DNA of 47,152 nt. Source: Candidatus Fimenecus excrementigallinarum (GTDB lineage: Bacteria > Bacillota > Clostridia > Oscillospirales > Acutalibacteraceae). Made by a program: the position numbers and the translations under genes. Below, in pieces: positions 32,525 to 40,827 of this stretch (its first letter is position 1; each line of letters starts with the position of its first letter). The notes under the pieces were generated by a model. The model ran no database searches, was not told the DNA's origin, and saw only the letters and a program-made list of their open reading frames with translations. The stretch covers positions 1 through 47,152 of the forward strand of contig DVMW01000008.1 in NCBI GenBank assembly GCA_018714805.1. Reading direction: 5' to 3'.

Positions 32525-33613
32525 TTGAAAAAAAGAACAAAGCTTTTCGTATCGGCGGCTGCGCTGGGGCTTGCGGCGCTTTTGGCGGTGCCGGCCGGCC
32601 TGCAGGTTCACGCCCAACGGACGTTTACCCGCCGGGCCGAAGCGTATGCGCAAGAGAAGCTTTCCGCCGCCGCACCCGCGTCGGCGACGGCGGCCTTGCG
32701 GCTCGGGGACGTCAACGGGGACGGCAGCGTGGATGTAACGGACGCACGGTTTGCCCTGCAAACCGCCGCCGACCTGCGCACGCTGGAGGGAAACGCGCTG
32801 TATGCGGCGGATTTTGACTGCGACGACGAAGTATCGCTGAAAGAGGTTCGGATTATCCTGCGCGGCGCGGCGGGGCTCGGCGACATAAAGGCGGAGGCGT
32901 TCGGCCTTTCCGGGTCTGCCGTGACCGCAAGCACCGAGCAGGCGCTCCAGTATTACAATTTCGTCTGCGCCAACCTCAAGACGAGCCGCCCGGGGCTGAC
33001 GCTCGAGCGCACGTACTTTACGAAATTTGCCGGCGGGGTCGAAAACCCGTTTCCCTGGAATCTTTGGCCGACCTCCGATTATTCTAAGTTTGAAGACAAC
33101 GACGACATCAACGCGCTCAAAGGCGATACGGCCGAATATACGGACGCGGGCGCAGTCGTTTCCTATGCGCCGGGCGAGGATTTGACCGACGTGTACCCAT
33201 CCTACGGCGCCGTTCGCGGGACGCTGACCGCCTTGGACGTTTCAGCCGCTTCCGTCACGGCCGGCGACGGGACGTATACCATTACCATCACCTGCCCCGG
33301 CGCTTCCTTCCCGCTGCCGCAAAACGCGTCTCAAACGCAGCTTGGAAAGGTCTTTCCGATGCTGACGACCAAGGCGCAGTACCGCTCGCAGATGCTTTCG
33401 TCCGACTACGCGGCATACGCGCCGTATATCACCGACATTTCCTGCGAGTACGGCGCCTGTACGCTGACCTGCGTGGTCGACGCAGAGACGGACGTCCTTC
33501 GCTCCGCCGTGTTTTCCATGCCGTGCACATACCGCCACGACCTGTCCGTTGACGGAAAGGAGATTACGCTGGACACCGCCGTGCGCGATTTTGCAGCCTT
33601 TACCGTCGGCTAA
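32525..33613 (+). CDS. Secreted protein with N-terminal type I dockerin-like module
   Basis: About 362 residues. TTG 32525 follows GGAGG at eight bases and opens a good signal peptide (KKRTKLFVSAAALGLAALLAVPAG); ATG 32501 lacks an RBS. Right after it is a dockerin module with two Ca2+-binding repeats: LGDVNGDGSVDVTDARFALQ and ADFDCDDEVSLKEVRIILRG, the second less canonical. The remaining 230 residues form a beta-rich domain of unknown family (SYAPGEDLTDVYPSYGAVRG; two cysteine pairs near the end). Dockerins normally plug into cohesins, but no cohesin or CAZyme with dockerin is in the window; the module may instead act internally. Confidence 0.82.
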   Translation: MKKRTKLFVSAAALGLAALLAVPAGLQVHAQRTFTRRAEAYAQEKLSAAAPASATAALRLGDVNGDGSVDVTDARFALQTAADLRTLEGNALYAADFDCDDEVSLKEVRIILRGAAGLGDIKAEAFGLSGSAVTASTEQALQYYNFVCANLKTSRPGLTLERTYFTKFAGGVENPFPWNLWPTSDYSKFEDNDDINALKGDTAEYTDAGAVVSYAPGEDLTDVYPSYGAVRGTLTALDVSAASVTAGDGTYTITITCPGASFPLPQNASQTQLGKVFPMLTTKAQYRSQMLSSDYAAYAPYITDISCEYGACTLTCVVDAETDVLRSAVFSMPCTYRHDLSVDGKEITLDTAVRDFAAFTVG

Positions 33614-33633
33614 GTGAAGCCCCAAACGCAGAA

Positions 33634-33669
33634 AATCCCCGCACCGGGCGGTGCGGGGATTGTTTTGTA
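33634..33669. terminator. Terminator between convergent genes
   Basis: Perfect 12-bp stem AATCCCCGCACC/GGTGCGGGGATT with loop GGGC, followed on plus by GTTTTG. The A-rich left flank gives T on the minus strand, so it can stop both neighbouring genes. Confidence 0.88.
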
Positions 33670-33680
33670 TCCAACAGATT

Positions 33681-35108
33681 TTACGCTTCCGGCTCGTCTT
33701 GCGGCGCTTCGTCCTGTCCGTTTGTCAGGTCGTCCTCCGGCTCAGTGGTGAAAAAGTCGTACCCGTCGCCGTGCTTGAACGCCTCGGTGCTGTCGGAGGC
33801 CTTCAGGAAAACGGTCAGCGTCTGCAAAATCAGCTTGATGTCGTTCCAGATGCTGTAATGCTCGATGTACATCAAGTCCATCACAAGCTTGTCCTTCGGG
33901 GAGGTGTTGTATTTGCCCATAATCTGCGCGTAGCCGGTAAGCCCCGCCTTTACGCGCAGGCGGTAGCTGAATTCCGGCAGCGCCTGGGTGTATTCGTCTA
34001 CGTTTTCGAGCATTTCCGGGCGCGGGCCGACCACGCTCATCTCGCCCTTGAAAATATTGATAATCTGCGGCAGCTCATCGATGCGGAACTTGCGCAAAAT
34101 GCGGCCGACGCGCGTAATGCGGTCGTCGTCCTCCGTCACCGAGCGGTTCACGGAGCCGGCCTCGCGCATTGTGCGGAATTTATAGACCTCGAACACCCGG
34201 CCGCCCTTGGTCGCGCGTTTTTGCTTGAAAAACACCTTGCCGCCGTCCTCCGCCTTAATGGCGATGGCGCAGACGAGCATGACGGGGCTTGAAACAAGCA
34301 GCCCGATTGCGGAAATGAACAAATCCATCGCGCGCTTGACGATGGCCTGCTCCGCCGTAAGGCCGCCGACGTGCGATTCGACAAGCGGCTTGTCGTCGAG
34401 AATGGACGTGCGCCCGCGCAATGAAACGACGTCGCACATTTCAAAATTAAAGTAGATGTTCTTGTTTTTCGCGTAGCAATACTCCTCGAGCATCGTGCGC
34501 GTCGTCATCGGGACGTCGTACAGGAACACGGTGTCGCAGCGGTTGATGATGTCAAAAAGCCGTTCGTCCGTATACAGAACCATGTCCGTTATCCGGTACT
34601 GCTTTTTGTACTTCAAAATCTTGGGGACAATGCTGTTGAGCGCGTATTTCGACGAGGTGACCACGCAGCATTTTTCCGGGGAATTGATGGTGAAATAGAC
34701 AAAGTTCCCGAAATATGCAAAAAAGACGATGACAACAAATTGCAGCAGCATCACAAGCAGCAGCAAATGCACGTTTTCGTACCGGAACGTCGGGTTGTTC
34801 GCGGGGTTGGTGTTCATGATGCAAAGCTGCAGGTGCGTAATGATGTCGGTGAAAAACGTCGCCAGCGTCATGGAATGGATAATGGGTTTGCTTTTGTATA
34901 CGCCAATCTTATAGCCGCCGTACACGGACATCAGCGCAACGCCCAGAACCGCGAAGGTCAGCATCGTGATGGCGGTCGTGCGCGAGGCGTGCAGCAGCCA
35001 CTCGTTTTCATTGGCAAAGATTAGGAAAAAGATGGCGAACAGGCAGAAGAACAGCAGCAGCTTCAAAAGCAGCACAATGGTCTTTTGAAACTTTTTCAGT
35101 ATTTTCAT
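33681..35108 (-). CDS. Polyprenyl glycosylphosphotransferase (exopolysaccharide sugar transferase)
   Basis: 475 residues. The N-terminal half has four or five membrane helices and a degenerate nucleotide-binding-like domain (KCCVVTSSKYALNSIVPKIL). The C-terminal half is a complete bacterial sugar transferase domain: KRAMDLFISAIGLLVSSPVMLVC, VFFKQKRATKGGRVFEVYKFRTM, LRKFRIDELPQIINIFKGEMSVVGPRP and LTGYAQIMGKYN. It transfers a hexose-1-phosphate to undecaprenyl phosphate to start a surface polysaccharide. The tail is acidic (EPEDDLTNGQDEAPQDEPEA). ATG 35108 follows GGGGG. No other polysaccharide gene is adjacent; it is divergent from asnB. Confidence 0.93.
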   Translation of the reverse strand: MKILKKFQKTIVLLLKLLLFFCLFAIFFLIFANENEWLLHASRTTAITMLTFAVLGVALMSVYGGYKIGVYKSKPIIHSMTLATFFTDIITHLQLCIMNTNPANNPTFRYENVHLLLLVMLLQFVVIVFFAYFGNFVYFTINSPEKCCVVTSSKYALNSIVPKILKYKKQYRITDMVLYTDERLFDIINRCDTVFLYDVPMTTRTMLEEYCYAKNKNIYFNFEMCDVVSLRGRTSILDDKPLVESHVGGLTAEQAIVKRAMDLFISAIGLLVSSPVMLVCAIAIKAEDGGKVFFKQKRATKGGRVFEVYKFRTMREAGSVNRSVTEDDDRITRVGRILRKFRIDELPQIINIFKGEMSVVGPRPEMLENVDEYTQALPEFSYRLRVKAGLTGYAQIMGKYNTSPKDKLVMDLMYIEHYSIWNDIKLILQTLTVFLKASDSTEAFKHGDGYDFFTTEPEDDLTNGQDEAPQDEPEA

Positions 35109-35202
35109 ATCGGAAACCCCCTGCGGAAAGCACACCGCGGCGCCCCGGCAAGGCCGAAGCGCACAAATAGCGGGCGGTAAAGTCAAGTTGAAATTTTGTC
35201 TT

Positions 35203-35231
35203 ATTCTACGCTTTCTTTTCGATTTTGTCAA
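35203..35231 (-). promoter_or_regulatory. Promoter of the glycosylphosphotransferase gene
   Basis: Minus strand: TTGACA at 35226-35231, a 17-bp spacer and TAGAAT at 35203-35208. On the plus strand toward asnB only a -10 (TAGAAT, 35268-35273) is convincing. Confidence 0.75.
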
Positions 35232-35299
35232 TAGAGCGCCGAGGAACGAACCGCCCCGACCGGCGCATAGAATAGAGAAAACGAAACAGGGGTGGTCAT

Positions 35300-37135
35300 A
35301 TGTGCGGCATTGCGGGCGCGGTGTCCTATATGTGCAGCGTGGAAAACGAACGGGATTCCTTTTTAAGGATGCAGAAGGTCCTGACGCCGCGCGGGCCGGA
35401 CCAGAGCGGCGCCTATTTTTCGGAAAACTGCGCGCTTTTGCACACGCGGCTCGTGGTCCTGGACCGGGAAAACGGCCGGCAGCCGATGACGGAAACCTAT
35501 CGGGAAAACACGTACACGCTCGTCTACAACGGCGAGCTGTACAACACGCAGGAGCTGCGATTGGAGCTGCAAGGCGCGGGGCACCGCTTTTCCTCGCACG
35601 GGGACACGCAAGTCGTGCTGCACGCGTTTTTGGAATGGGGCGAGCGCTGCGTGGAGCGGTTCAACGGCATTTTCGCCTTTGCCATTTGGGACGAAAACCA
35701 GAAGCAGCTTTTTTTGGCGCGCGACCGCATGGGCGTCAAGCCCCTGTACTACGCGAAAACGGACGGCTGGTTTTTGTTCGGCTCGGAGCTTAAGGCGCTG
35801 TTTGCAAGCGGGAAGCTCGCGCCCGTGCTCGAGCGCGAGGGCATTGCCGAGGTCATGCTTCTGGGACCCGGGCACACCCCCGGGTGCGGCGTGTTCCGGG
35901 GCGTTTCGGAGCTGCCAAGCGCGCATTGCGCCCGGCTGGACCGCGGCGGCCTGCGGGTATGGCGGTACTGGGCGCTGCGCGACAAGCCCTTTACGGACAC
36001 CTTTGCGCAGGCTGTCGAGCGCGTTCGACATCTTGTGGTGGACGCCATTGAGCGGCAGCTGGTTTCCGACGTGCCGGTCTGCACGTTTTTATCCGGCGGG
36101 CTGGATTCGAGCATTATTTCCGCCGTCGCAGACCGGGTCTTTTCCGCGCGCGGCGAGCGGCTGCATACCTTTACGGTGACCTATAAGGACAACGACCGCT
36201 ATTTTCAGAAAAGCAAATTCCAGCCCAACAGCGATTCGCAGTTCGTCGGGCTTATGAACGACTTTCTGCACGCCGAAAACCACCTTGTCACGCTGGATAC
36301 CCCGGCGCTGACCGAGGCGCTGTACCGCGCGGTGGACGCGCGCGACCTGCCCGGCATGGCGGACGTGGACAGCTCGCTGCTGCTGTTTTGCAAGGAGATT
36401 AAGGCGTACGGCACGGTGGCGCTGTCCGGCGAATGCGCGGACGAAATTTTCGGCGGCTACCCCTGGTACCGCGACAAAACCATCCGCCTGCGCGAGGGCT
36501 TCCCGTGGGCGCAGTCGACCTCGTACCGGCAGAGCTTTTTGCAGGACGGCCTGTTCACGGCGCACCAGGCGGAGGAATTTGTCTATGCGCGGTACGCAGA
36601 CACCGTGGCGGCGGCCGACAAGCTGCCCGGCATCCGCGCAGAGGAAGCGCGCATGAAAGAAATGATGAAGCTCAACCTGGACTGGTTCATGCAGACGCTG
36701 CTGACGCGGAAGGACCGGATGAGTATGTACAGCGCGCTGGAGGTACGCGTGCCGTTTTGCGACTACCGCATTGCGGAATACCTGTACACCGTGCCGTGGG
36801 AATACAAGGACTACCGCCACTATGAAAAGGGGCTGCTGCGCGAGGCGGTCAGGGACTTACTGCCCGCGGATATCCTTTGGCGCAAAAAAAGCCCGTATCC
36901 GAAAACGCACAACCCGGCGTACCTTACGGCGGTGCGCCGGGAGCTGCAAAAGGTGCTGGACGACTCGCGCGCGCCGCTTTACCGCTTTGTAAAGCGCAGC
37001 GCGCTCGAGCAGCTCATGACAGAGGACGTGCGGCAGCCCTGGTACGGGCAGCTGATGACGACGCCGCAGACCATTGCGTATTTCGTCCAGATGAACTACT
37101 GGCTCGAAAAATTCCGGCCGGAAATCCGCATTTGA
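35300..37135 (+). CDS. asnB: Asparagine synthase (glutamine-hydrolysing)
   Basis: 611 residues. The N-terminal class II glutaminase begins MCGIAG, with nucleophile C2 exposed after Met removal. RLVVLDRENGRQPM and YNGELYNTQELR are glutamine-site motifs. The C-terminal synthetase domain has the PP-loop FLSGGLDSSII and the later LSGECADEIFGGYPW. It converts aspartate, glutamine and ATP into asparagine. ATG 35300 follows CAGGGGTGG. It is 49 bp upstream of ldh on the same strand with no terminator between, so the two may be co-transcribed. Confidence 0.95.
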   Translation: MCGIAGAVSYMCSVENERDSFLRMQKVLTPRGPDQSGAYFSENCALLHTRLVVLDRENGRQPMTETYRENTYTLVYNGELYNTQELRLELQGAGHRFSSHGDTQVVLHAFLEWGERCVERFNGIFAFAIWDENQKQLFLARDRMGVKPLYYAKTDGWFLFGSELKALFASGKLAPVLEREGIAEVMLLGPGHTPGCGVFRGVSELPSAHCARLDRGGLRVWRYWALRDKPFTDTFAQAVERVRHLVVDAIERQLVSDVPVCTFLSGGLDSSIISAVADRVFSARGERLHTFTVTYKDNDRYFQKSKFQPNSDSQFVGLMNDFLHAENHLVTLDTPALTEALYRAVDARDLPGMADVDSSLLLFCKEIKAYGTVALSGECADEIFGGYPWYRDKTIRLREGFPWAQSTSYRQSFLQDGLFTAHQAEEFVYARYADTVAAADKLPGIRAEEARMKEMMKLNLDWFMQTLLTRKDRMSMYSALEVRVPFCDYRIAEYLYTVPWEYKDYRHYEKGLLREAVRDLLPADILWRKKSPYPKTHNPAYLTAVRRELQKVLDDSRAPLYRFVKRSALEQLMTEDVRQPWYGQLMTTPQTIAYFVQMNYWLEKFRPEIRI

Positions 37136-37184
37136 GCGCGTTTTCCGGCAACACTACCGGCAGAACACATTGCCGGAGGAAGAA

Positions 37185-38147
37185 ATGCAAAACAACGGGT
37201 TTACAAAGAAGGTCGCCGTGGTGGGTACGGGCTTTGTCGGGATGAGCTTCGCCTACGCGCTGCTGTGCGACGGCGCGTGCGACGAGCTGGTGCTTTTGGA
37301 CATTGACCGGGAAAAGGCCGTCGGCGAAGCGATGGATTTGAACCACGGGCTTGCCTTTGCCAAAACGAACATGAATATAACCGCCGGGGAATACAGGGAC
37401 TGCGCCGACGCGGACATTGTGGTCATCTGCGCGGGCGTTTCGCAAAAGCCCGGCGAGGACCGCATCTCGCTTTTGCAGCGCAACCGCAAGGTGTTTGAAA
37501 GCATTGTCGAGCCTGTGCTCGCCTCCGGCTTTGACGGCATTTTTCTGGTCGCCACGAACCCGGTGGACATCATGACGCGCGTCGTCTACCGCCTGTCCGG
37601 CTTTTCAAGCGGACGGGTGATTGGCTCGGGCACGACGCTCGACACCGCGCGGCTGCGGTACCTGCTCGGCGCCTATTTCACGGTCGACCCGAAAAACGTG
37701 CACGCCTATGTCATCGGGGAGCACGGCGACAGCGAAATGACGCCGTGGTCGCAGGCGCTTGTGGGCACAAAACCAATCCGCGACATCGTTGCCGGGCAGC
37801 CGGACCGCTTCTCGCTGGAGGCGCTCGACCGCATCGCCGCAGACGTTACGAACGCCGCCTACCGGATTATCCGGGCGAAAAACGCGACGTATTACGGCAT
37901 CGGCCTTGCGCTTGTGCGGATTGTCAAGGCCATTTTCGGCGGGGAAAACAGCGTGCTGACCGTTTCCGCGAAGCTCTGCGGGGAATACGGCGTGCAAGAC
38001 GTGTTCGCGGGCGTACCGTGTATCTTGGGCCGCGAGGGCGTGCGCGGCGTTTTGACCCTGGAGCTCGAGCCCCACGAAATGGAGCGGTTCCGGGCCTCCT
38101 GCCGGCTGCTGGACCGGATTTGGAAAGACTCGTTTTCGGAAAAATAA
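37185..38147 (+). CDS. ldh: L-lactate dehydrogenase
   Basis: Reduces pyruvate to L-lactate with NADH. 320 residues, the family length. The NAD-binding loop is G14-T-G-F-V-G19, the acidic end of strand 2 is LLDIDREKA, the substrate loop is KPGEDRISLLQRN, the active-site histidine is in GEHGDSE, and NPVDIMT is conserved. Gln in the substrate loop region (VSQKPGEDR) supports lactate rather than malate dehydrogenase. ATG 37185 follows GGAGG. No Rex-like operator is visible before it. It converges on the hydrogenase operon across a bidirectional terminator. Confidence 0.95.
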   Translation: MQNNGFTKKVAVVGTGFVGMSFAYALLCDGACDELVLLDIDREKAVGEAMDLNHGLAFAKTNMNITAGEYRDCADADIVVICAGVSQKPGEDRISLLQRNRKVFESIVEPVLASGFDGIFLVATNPVDIMTRVVYRLSGFSSGRVIGSGTTLDTARLRYLLGAYFTVDPKNVHAYVIGEHGDSEMTPWSQALVGTKPIRDIVAGQPDRFSLEALDRIAADVTNAAYRIIRAKNATYYGIGLALVRIVKAIFGGENSVLTVSAKLCGEYGVQDVFAGVPCILGREGVRGVLTLELEPHEMERFRASCRLLDRIWKDSFSEK

Positions 38148-38150
38148 AAT

Positions 38151-38185
38151 CCGGGTCCGTACAAGGTACGGACCCGGTCTTTTTT
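38151..38185. terminator. Bidirectional terminator between ldh and the hydrogenase operon
   Basis: Perfect 12-bp stem CCGGGTCCGTAC/GTACGGACCCGG around AAG, flanked by TCTTTTTT on plus and by ATTTTATTTT on minus. Confidence 0.92.
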
Positions 38186-38194
38186 GGAAGCGCG

Positions 38195-39643
38195 TTATTG
38201 CAGCATACGGATAGCGTCGGAAATGGTCTTTTCCATCGCCTCGCGGCCGTATTTGTCGACCTCGTTTTTGTCGCGCGCCTCATGCGTCAGGCAGCCCGCG
38301 CCGCCGATGCACCCGCCGACGCAAGCCATGCCTTCGATAAAGTTGTTCGGCAGCACCCCTTTGGACGCTTTGAGAAGCGCCAGACGGCATTCCTCAATCC
38401 CGTCGCAGGCGATGGGCTTATAGTCTAAGTCAATCTCCTGCTCCTTGAGCGCCTGCTCCACGGCGTCGCGCAGACCGCCGCTGCGCGCGAAAATCCGGCC
38501 GTAGTAGGAGGCGTTGTCGAGCGCTTCCTCGGGCAGCGACGAAAAATCGATGTCGCGGCTGTCAAACAGCGCCTGCAGCTCTTCAAAGGTCAGCACGGAA
38601 TCCACAATGGGCTTCACGCGCTCCAGCCCTATCTCCTGCTTTTTCGCCGTGCAGGGGCCGATGAATACGATTTTGCAGTCCGGCTCGTTGTCGCGGATAT
38701 ACTTCGCAATCGTCGCCATGGGCGAAAGGTTGTGCGAAATGTGTTCGGCAAGCTGCGGGAAGCTTTTGCGGATATAGGCGACGAAGGCCGGGCAGCAGGA
38801 GCTGGTCAGGAAGCCTTTTTCCGAAAGCTCCTTGGCCTCGGCATAAGCGACCATGTCCGCGCCGAGCGCCGCTTCGACGACGCTGTGGAAGCCGAGCTTT
38901 TTGATGGCGGCGACGACCTGGCCGAGCTTTGCGTAGGTGAACTGGCTCGCAATCGACGGCGCGACAATCGCGTAGGTCTTGTACGCCGTGTTGTTTTGGC
39001 TCTTTTTCAGGATGTTGATAACGTCGAGGATATACGACTTGTCGGCAATCGCGCCGAAGGGGCACATATATTCGCACGCGCCGCAGGCGATGCACTTGTC
39101 ATTGTCGATGTGCGCGGCGCGCATCTCGTCATTTTTCATGGAGATGGCCTTGACCTTGCAGGCGCGCTCGCACGGGCGCACATAGTTGGAAATGGCCGAA
39201 TACGGGCAGACCTTGGCGCACGCGCCGCAGTTGACGCATTTGGTCTTGTCGATATGCGCCTTCTGGTTTTCGTCAAACGTAATCGCGTCGCGCGGGCAGA
39301 CGTCCTCGCAACGGTGCGCGATGCACCCGCGGCAGTCCTGCGAGACCTGGTAGCCGCTCGCCGGGCATTCGTCGCAGGCAATCTCGATGACCTCAATGAC
39401 ATTGGGATTGCTCTTATCCCCGCCGCACGCCATTTTAATGCGCTCGGCAATGATGGCGCGTTCTTTATAGATGCAGCAGCGCATGGTCGCCTTCGGCCCG
39501 GGGGCCACAACCTTGGCGATGTCGTTGAAGCTGTTGGCAAGCTGGAACTCGTCGCCGTCAAACGCAATCCGCGCGACCTCCCGCAGGACCTTGTATTTCA
39601 GGTACTGCACCTTGGTGTCAAATTTTCGTCCTTCTTTTCCCAT
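38195..39643 (-). CDS. [FeFe] hydrogenase, group B type
   Basis: 482 residues. The N-terminal ferredoxin part carries several clusters: C104-x2-C107...C112-x3-C116, C136-x2-C-x2-C-x3-C146, and C184-x2-C-x2-C-x3-C194. The H-cluster domain has all three loops: T280-S-S-C-C-P285, P330-C331-T-A-K-K335 and M439-A-C441-V-G-G-C445. Val replaces the usual Pro of MACPGGC and there is no HydA-type N-terminal [2Fe-2S] domain, which fits group B, ferredoxin-linked H2 production. ATG 39643 follows AAGGAG. It is the last gene of the rex operon, 11 bp after the phosphatase gene. The maturases HydEFG are not in this window. Confidence 0.92.
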   Translation of the reverse strand: MGKEGRKFDTKVQYLKYKVLREVARIAFDGDEFQLANSFNDIAKVVAPGPKATMRCCIYKERAIIAERIKMACGGDKSNPNVIEVIEIACDECPASGYQVSQDCRGCIAHRCEDVCPRDAITFDENQKAHIDKTKCVNCGACAKVCPYSAISNYVRPCERACKVKAISMKNDEMRAAHIDNDKCIACGACEYMCPFGAIADKSYILDVINILKKSQNNTAYKTYAIVAPSIASQFTYAKLGQVVAAIKKLGFHSVVEAALGADMVAYAEAKELSEKGFLTSSCCPAFVAYIRKSFPQLAEHISHNLSPMATIAKYIRDNEPDCKIVFIGPCTAKKQEIGLERVKPIVDSVLTFEELQALFDSRDIDFSSLPEEALDNASYYGRIFARSGGLRDAVEQALKEQEIDLDYKPIACDGIEECRLALLKASKGVLPNNFIEGMACVGGCIGGAGCLTHEARDKNEVDKYGREAMEKTISDAIRMLQ

Positions 39644-39654
39644 TCCGGTACTCC

Positions 39655-40827
39655 TTAAAAATAGCTGACCTTCACCCGTTTCCCGAGCGTCTTGAGCCGC
39701 TCGGACAGTTCCTCGACCAAATGCATTTTGATGTTGAAGGTAATGGGCAGGTCGGGGTTCTGGTGCGCGGGATTGATGGCGCGCCCGACAAAGAAATTGA
39801 CGTCGGTCGCCTCCTCTAACAGCATCCGCGCGATGCGCGAGGCGCCGTCCTCCTTGACGTTCCAGTCGGCGTATACATTGTCCGTCTCCCCATAGCTGTT
39901 CGCGTATTCCAGCACGCGGCTCATCGTAATGACGCCCTCGGTGCAGAGGTCAACGCCCTCGAGCTTCGCAATGGGCGGAATATCGGGGTCGATGTAGTCC
40001 AGCTGGGTTTCCACCGGCTTGCCCAAATATTCCCCCGCGAGCGTAGAGGTTGTCCCGCCGCTGACGATGTGCTTGCCGCCTCTCGAGAAAAACAGGCGCA
40101 TCATCTTTTGGACGTCCTGCGGATTGCTCGGCGGCCCGAACAGCAGGTTGACGGTCATGCGCCGCCGGATTTTGACGGTACAGACGGTCGTGTCGTCCCC
40201 GGGCTTCCCGCCGTAAAGCCGGCAGCACTCATCCAAAAGCAGCGAGGAAACGGTTTTGGCCGTGAAGTCCGGCCGGACCATTTTTTCGAGGAATTCCACT
40301 ATCTCCTCGCGCTGCCAGCCGAAATTCATCGACGTGCCGACGCCCGCCCAAATGGCGCCGTCGCTGGTAAACACAAGAAAATCATTCTCTTGCAGGGCCA
40401 GCTTCGTTTTGTAAATCGTCTTGCCGTCGATTTTCGTCTCGGTCTGGGGATAGTCAAAGCTTTTGCCGTCGCGCAGCAGGATAAGCTTCGGGTTATCATA
40501 TTGTATAATTTCCGCCTCGCGGTTGTCAAGAGTTCGGACGATGGTAAATGTAGAATATGCGACTTTTCGCACTTCGCAGATGGGCAGGGTTGCGGCAATC
40601 GTATCCACGCAGGATTCCAGGCTCATGCCGTTGGCAACCATGGTGGAAATGATGGTCGACGTCAGCGTCGAAAGGATGCTCGCCTTCACGCCGCTGCCAA
40701 GGCCGTCCGCCAGCACGACGACGTGGTCGTTGTCGCTTTGGTCAATGACCTCCACGTGGTCGCCGCAGAGCTGCTCGCCGAACTTGTTGACGCTCATATA
40801 GCCGATGTCGGTGCAAAGGTCATTCAT
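39655..40827 (-). CDS. SpoIIE / PP2C-type serine phosphatase
   Basis: 390 residues. The PP2C-like core (about 1-225) shows the acidic metal sites: CGDHVEVI, LADGLGSGVKAS, SDGAIWAGVG and GDDTTVCTVKI. The C-terminal 165 residues (VNLLFGPPSNPQDVQKMMRLF...) form a second domain I cannot assign; it is common behind PP2C domains in hydrogenase operons. No transmembrane segment. The start overlaps the end of hydS by eight bases, so the phosphatase is coupled to the H2 sensor and is its likely output partner. Confidence 0.88.
   Translation of the reverse strand: MNDLCTDIGYMSVNKFGEQLCGDHVEVIDQSDNDHVVVLADGLGSGVKASILSTLTSTIISTMVANGMSLESCVDTIAATLPICEVRKVAYSTFTIVRTLDNREAEIIQYDNPKLILLRDGKSFDYPQTETKIDGKTIYKTKLALQENDFLVFTSDGAIWAGVGTSMNFGWQREEIVEFLEKMVRPDFTAKTVSSLLLDECCRLYGGKPGDDTTVCTVKIRRRMTVNLLFGPPSNPQDVQKMMRLFFSRGGKHIVSGGTTSTLAGEYLGKPVETQLDYIDPDIPPIAKLEGVDLCTEGVITMSRVLEYANSYGETDNVYADWNVKEDGASRIARMLLEEATDVNFFVGRAINPAHQNPDLPITFNIKMHLVEELSERLKTLGKRVKVSYF

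Noticed and set aside
37136-37184. Rex operator before ldh
   Set aside because: No TTGTTAA-N4-TTAACAA-like sequence is present in the short gap; ldh may be read from the asnB side.
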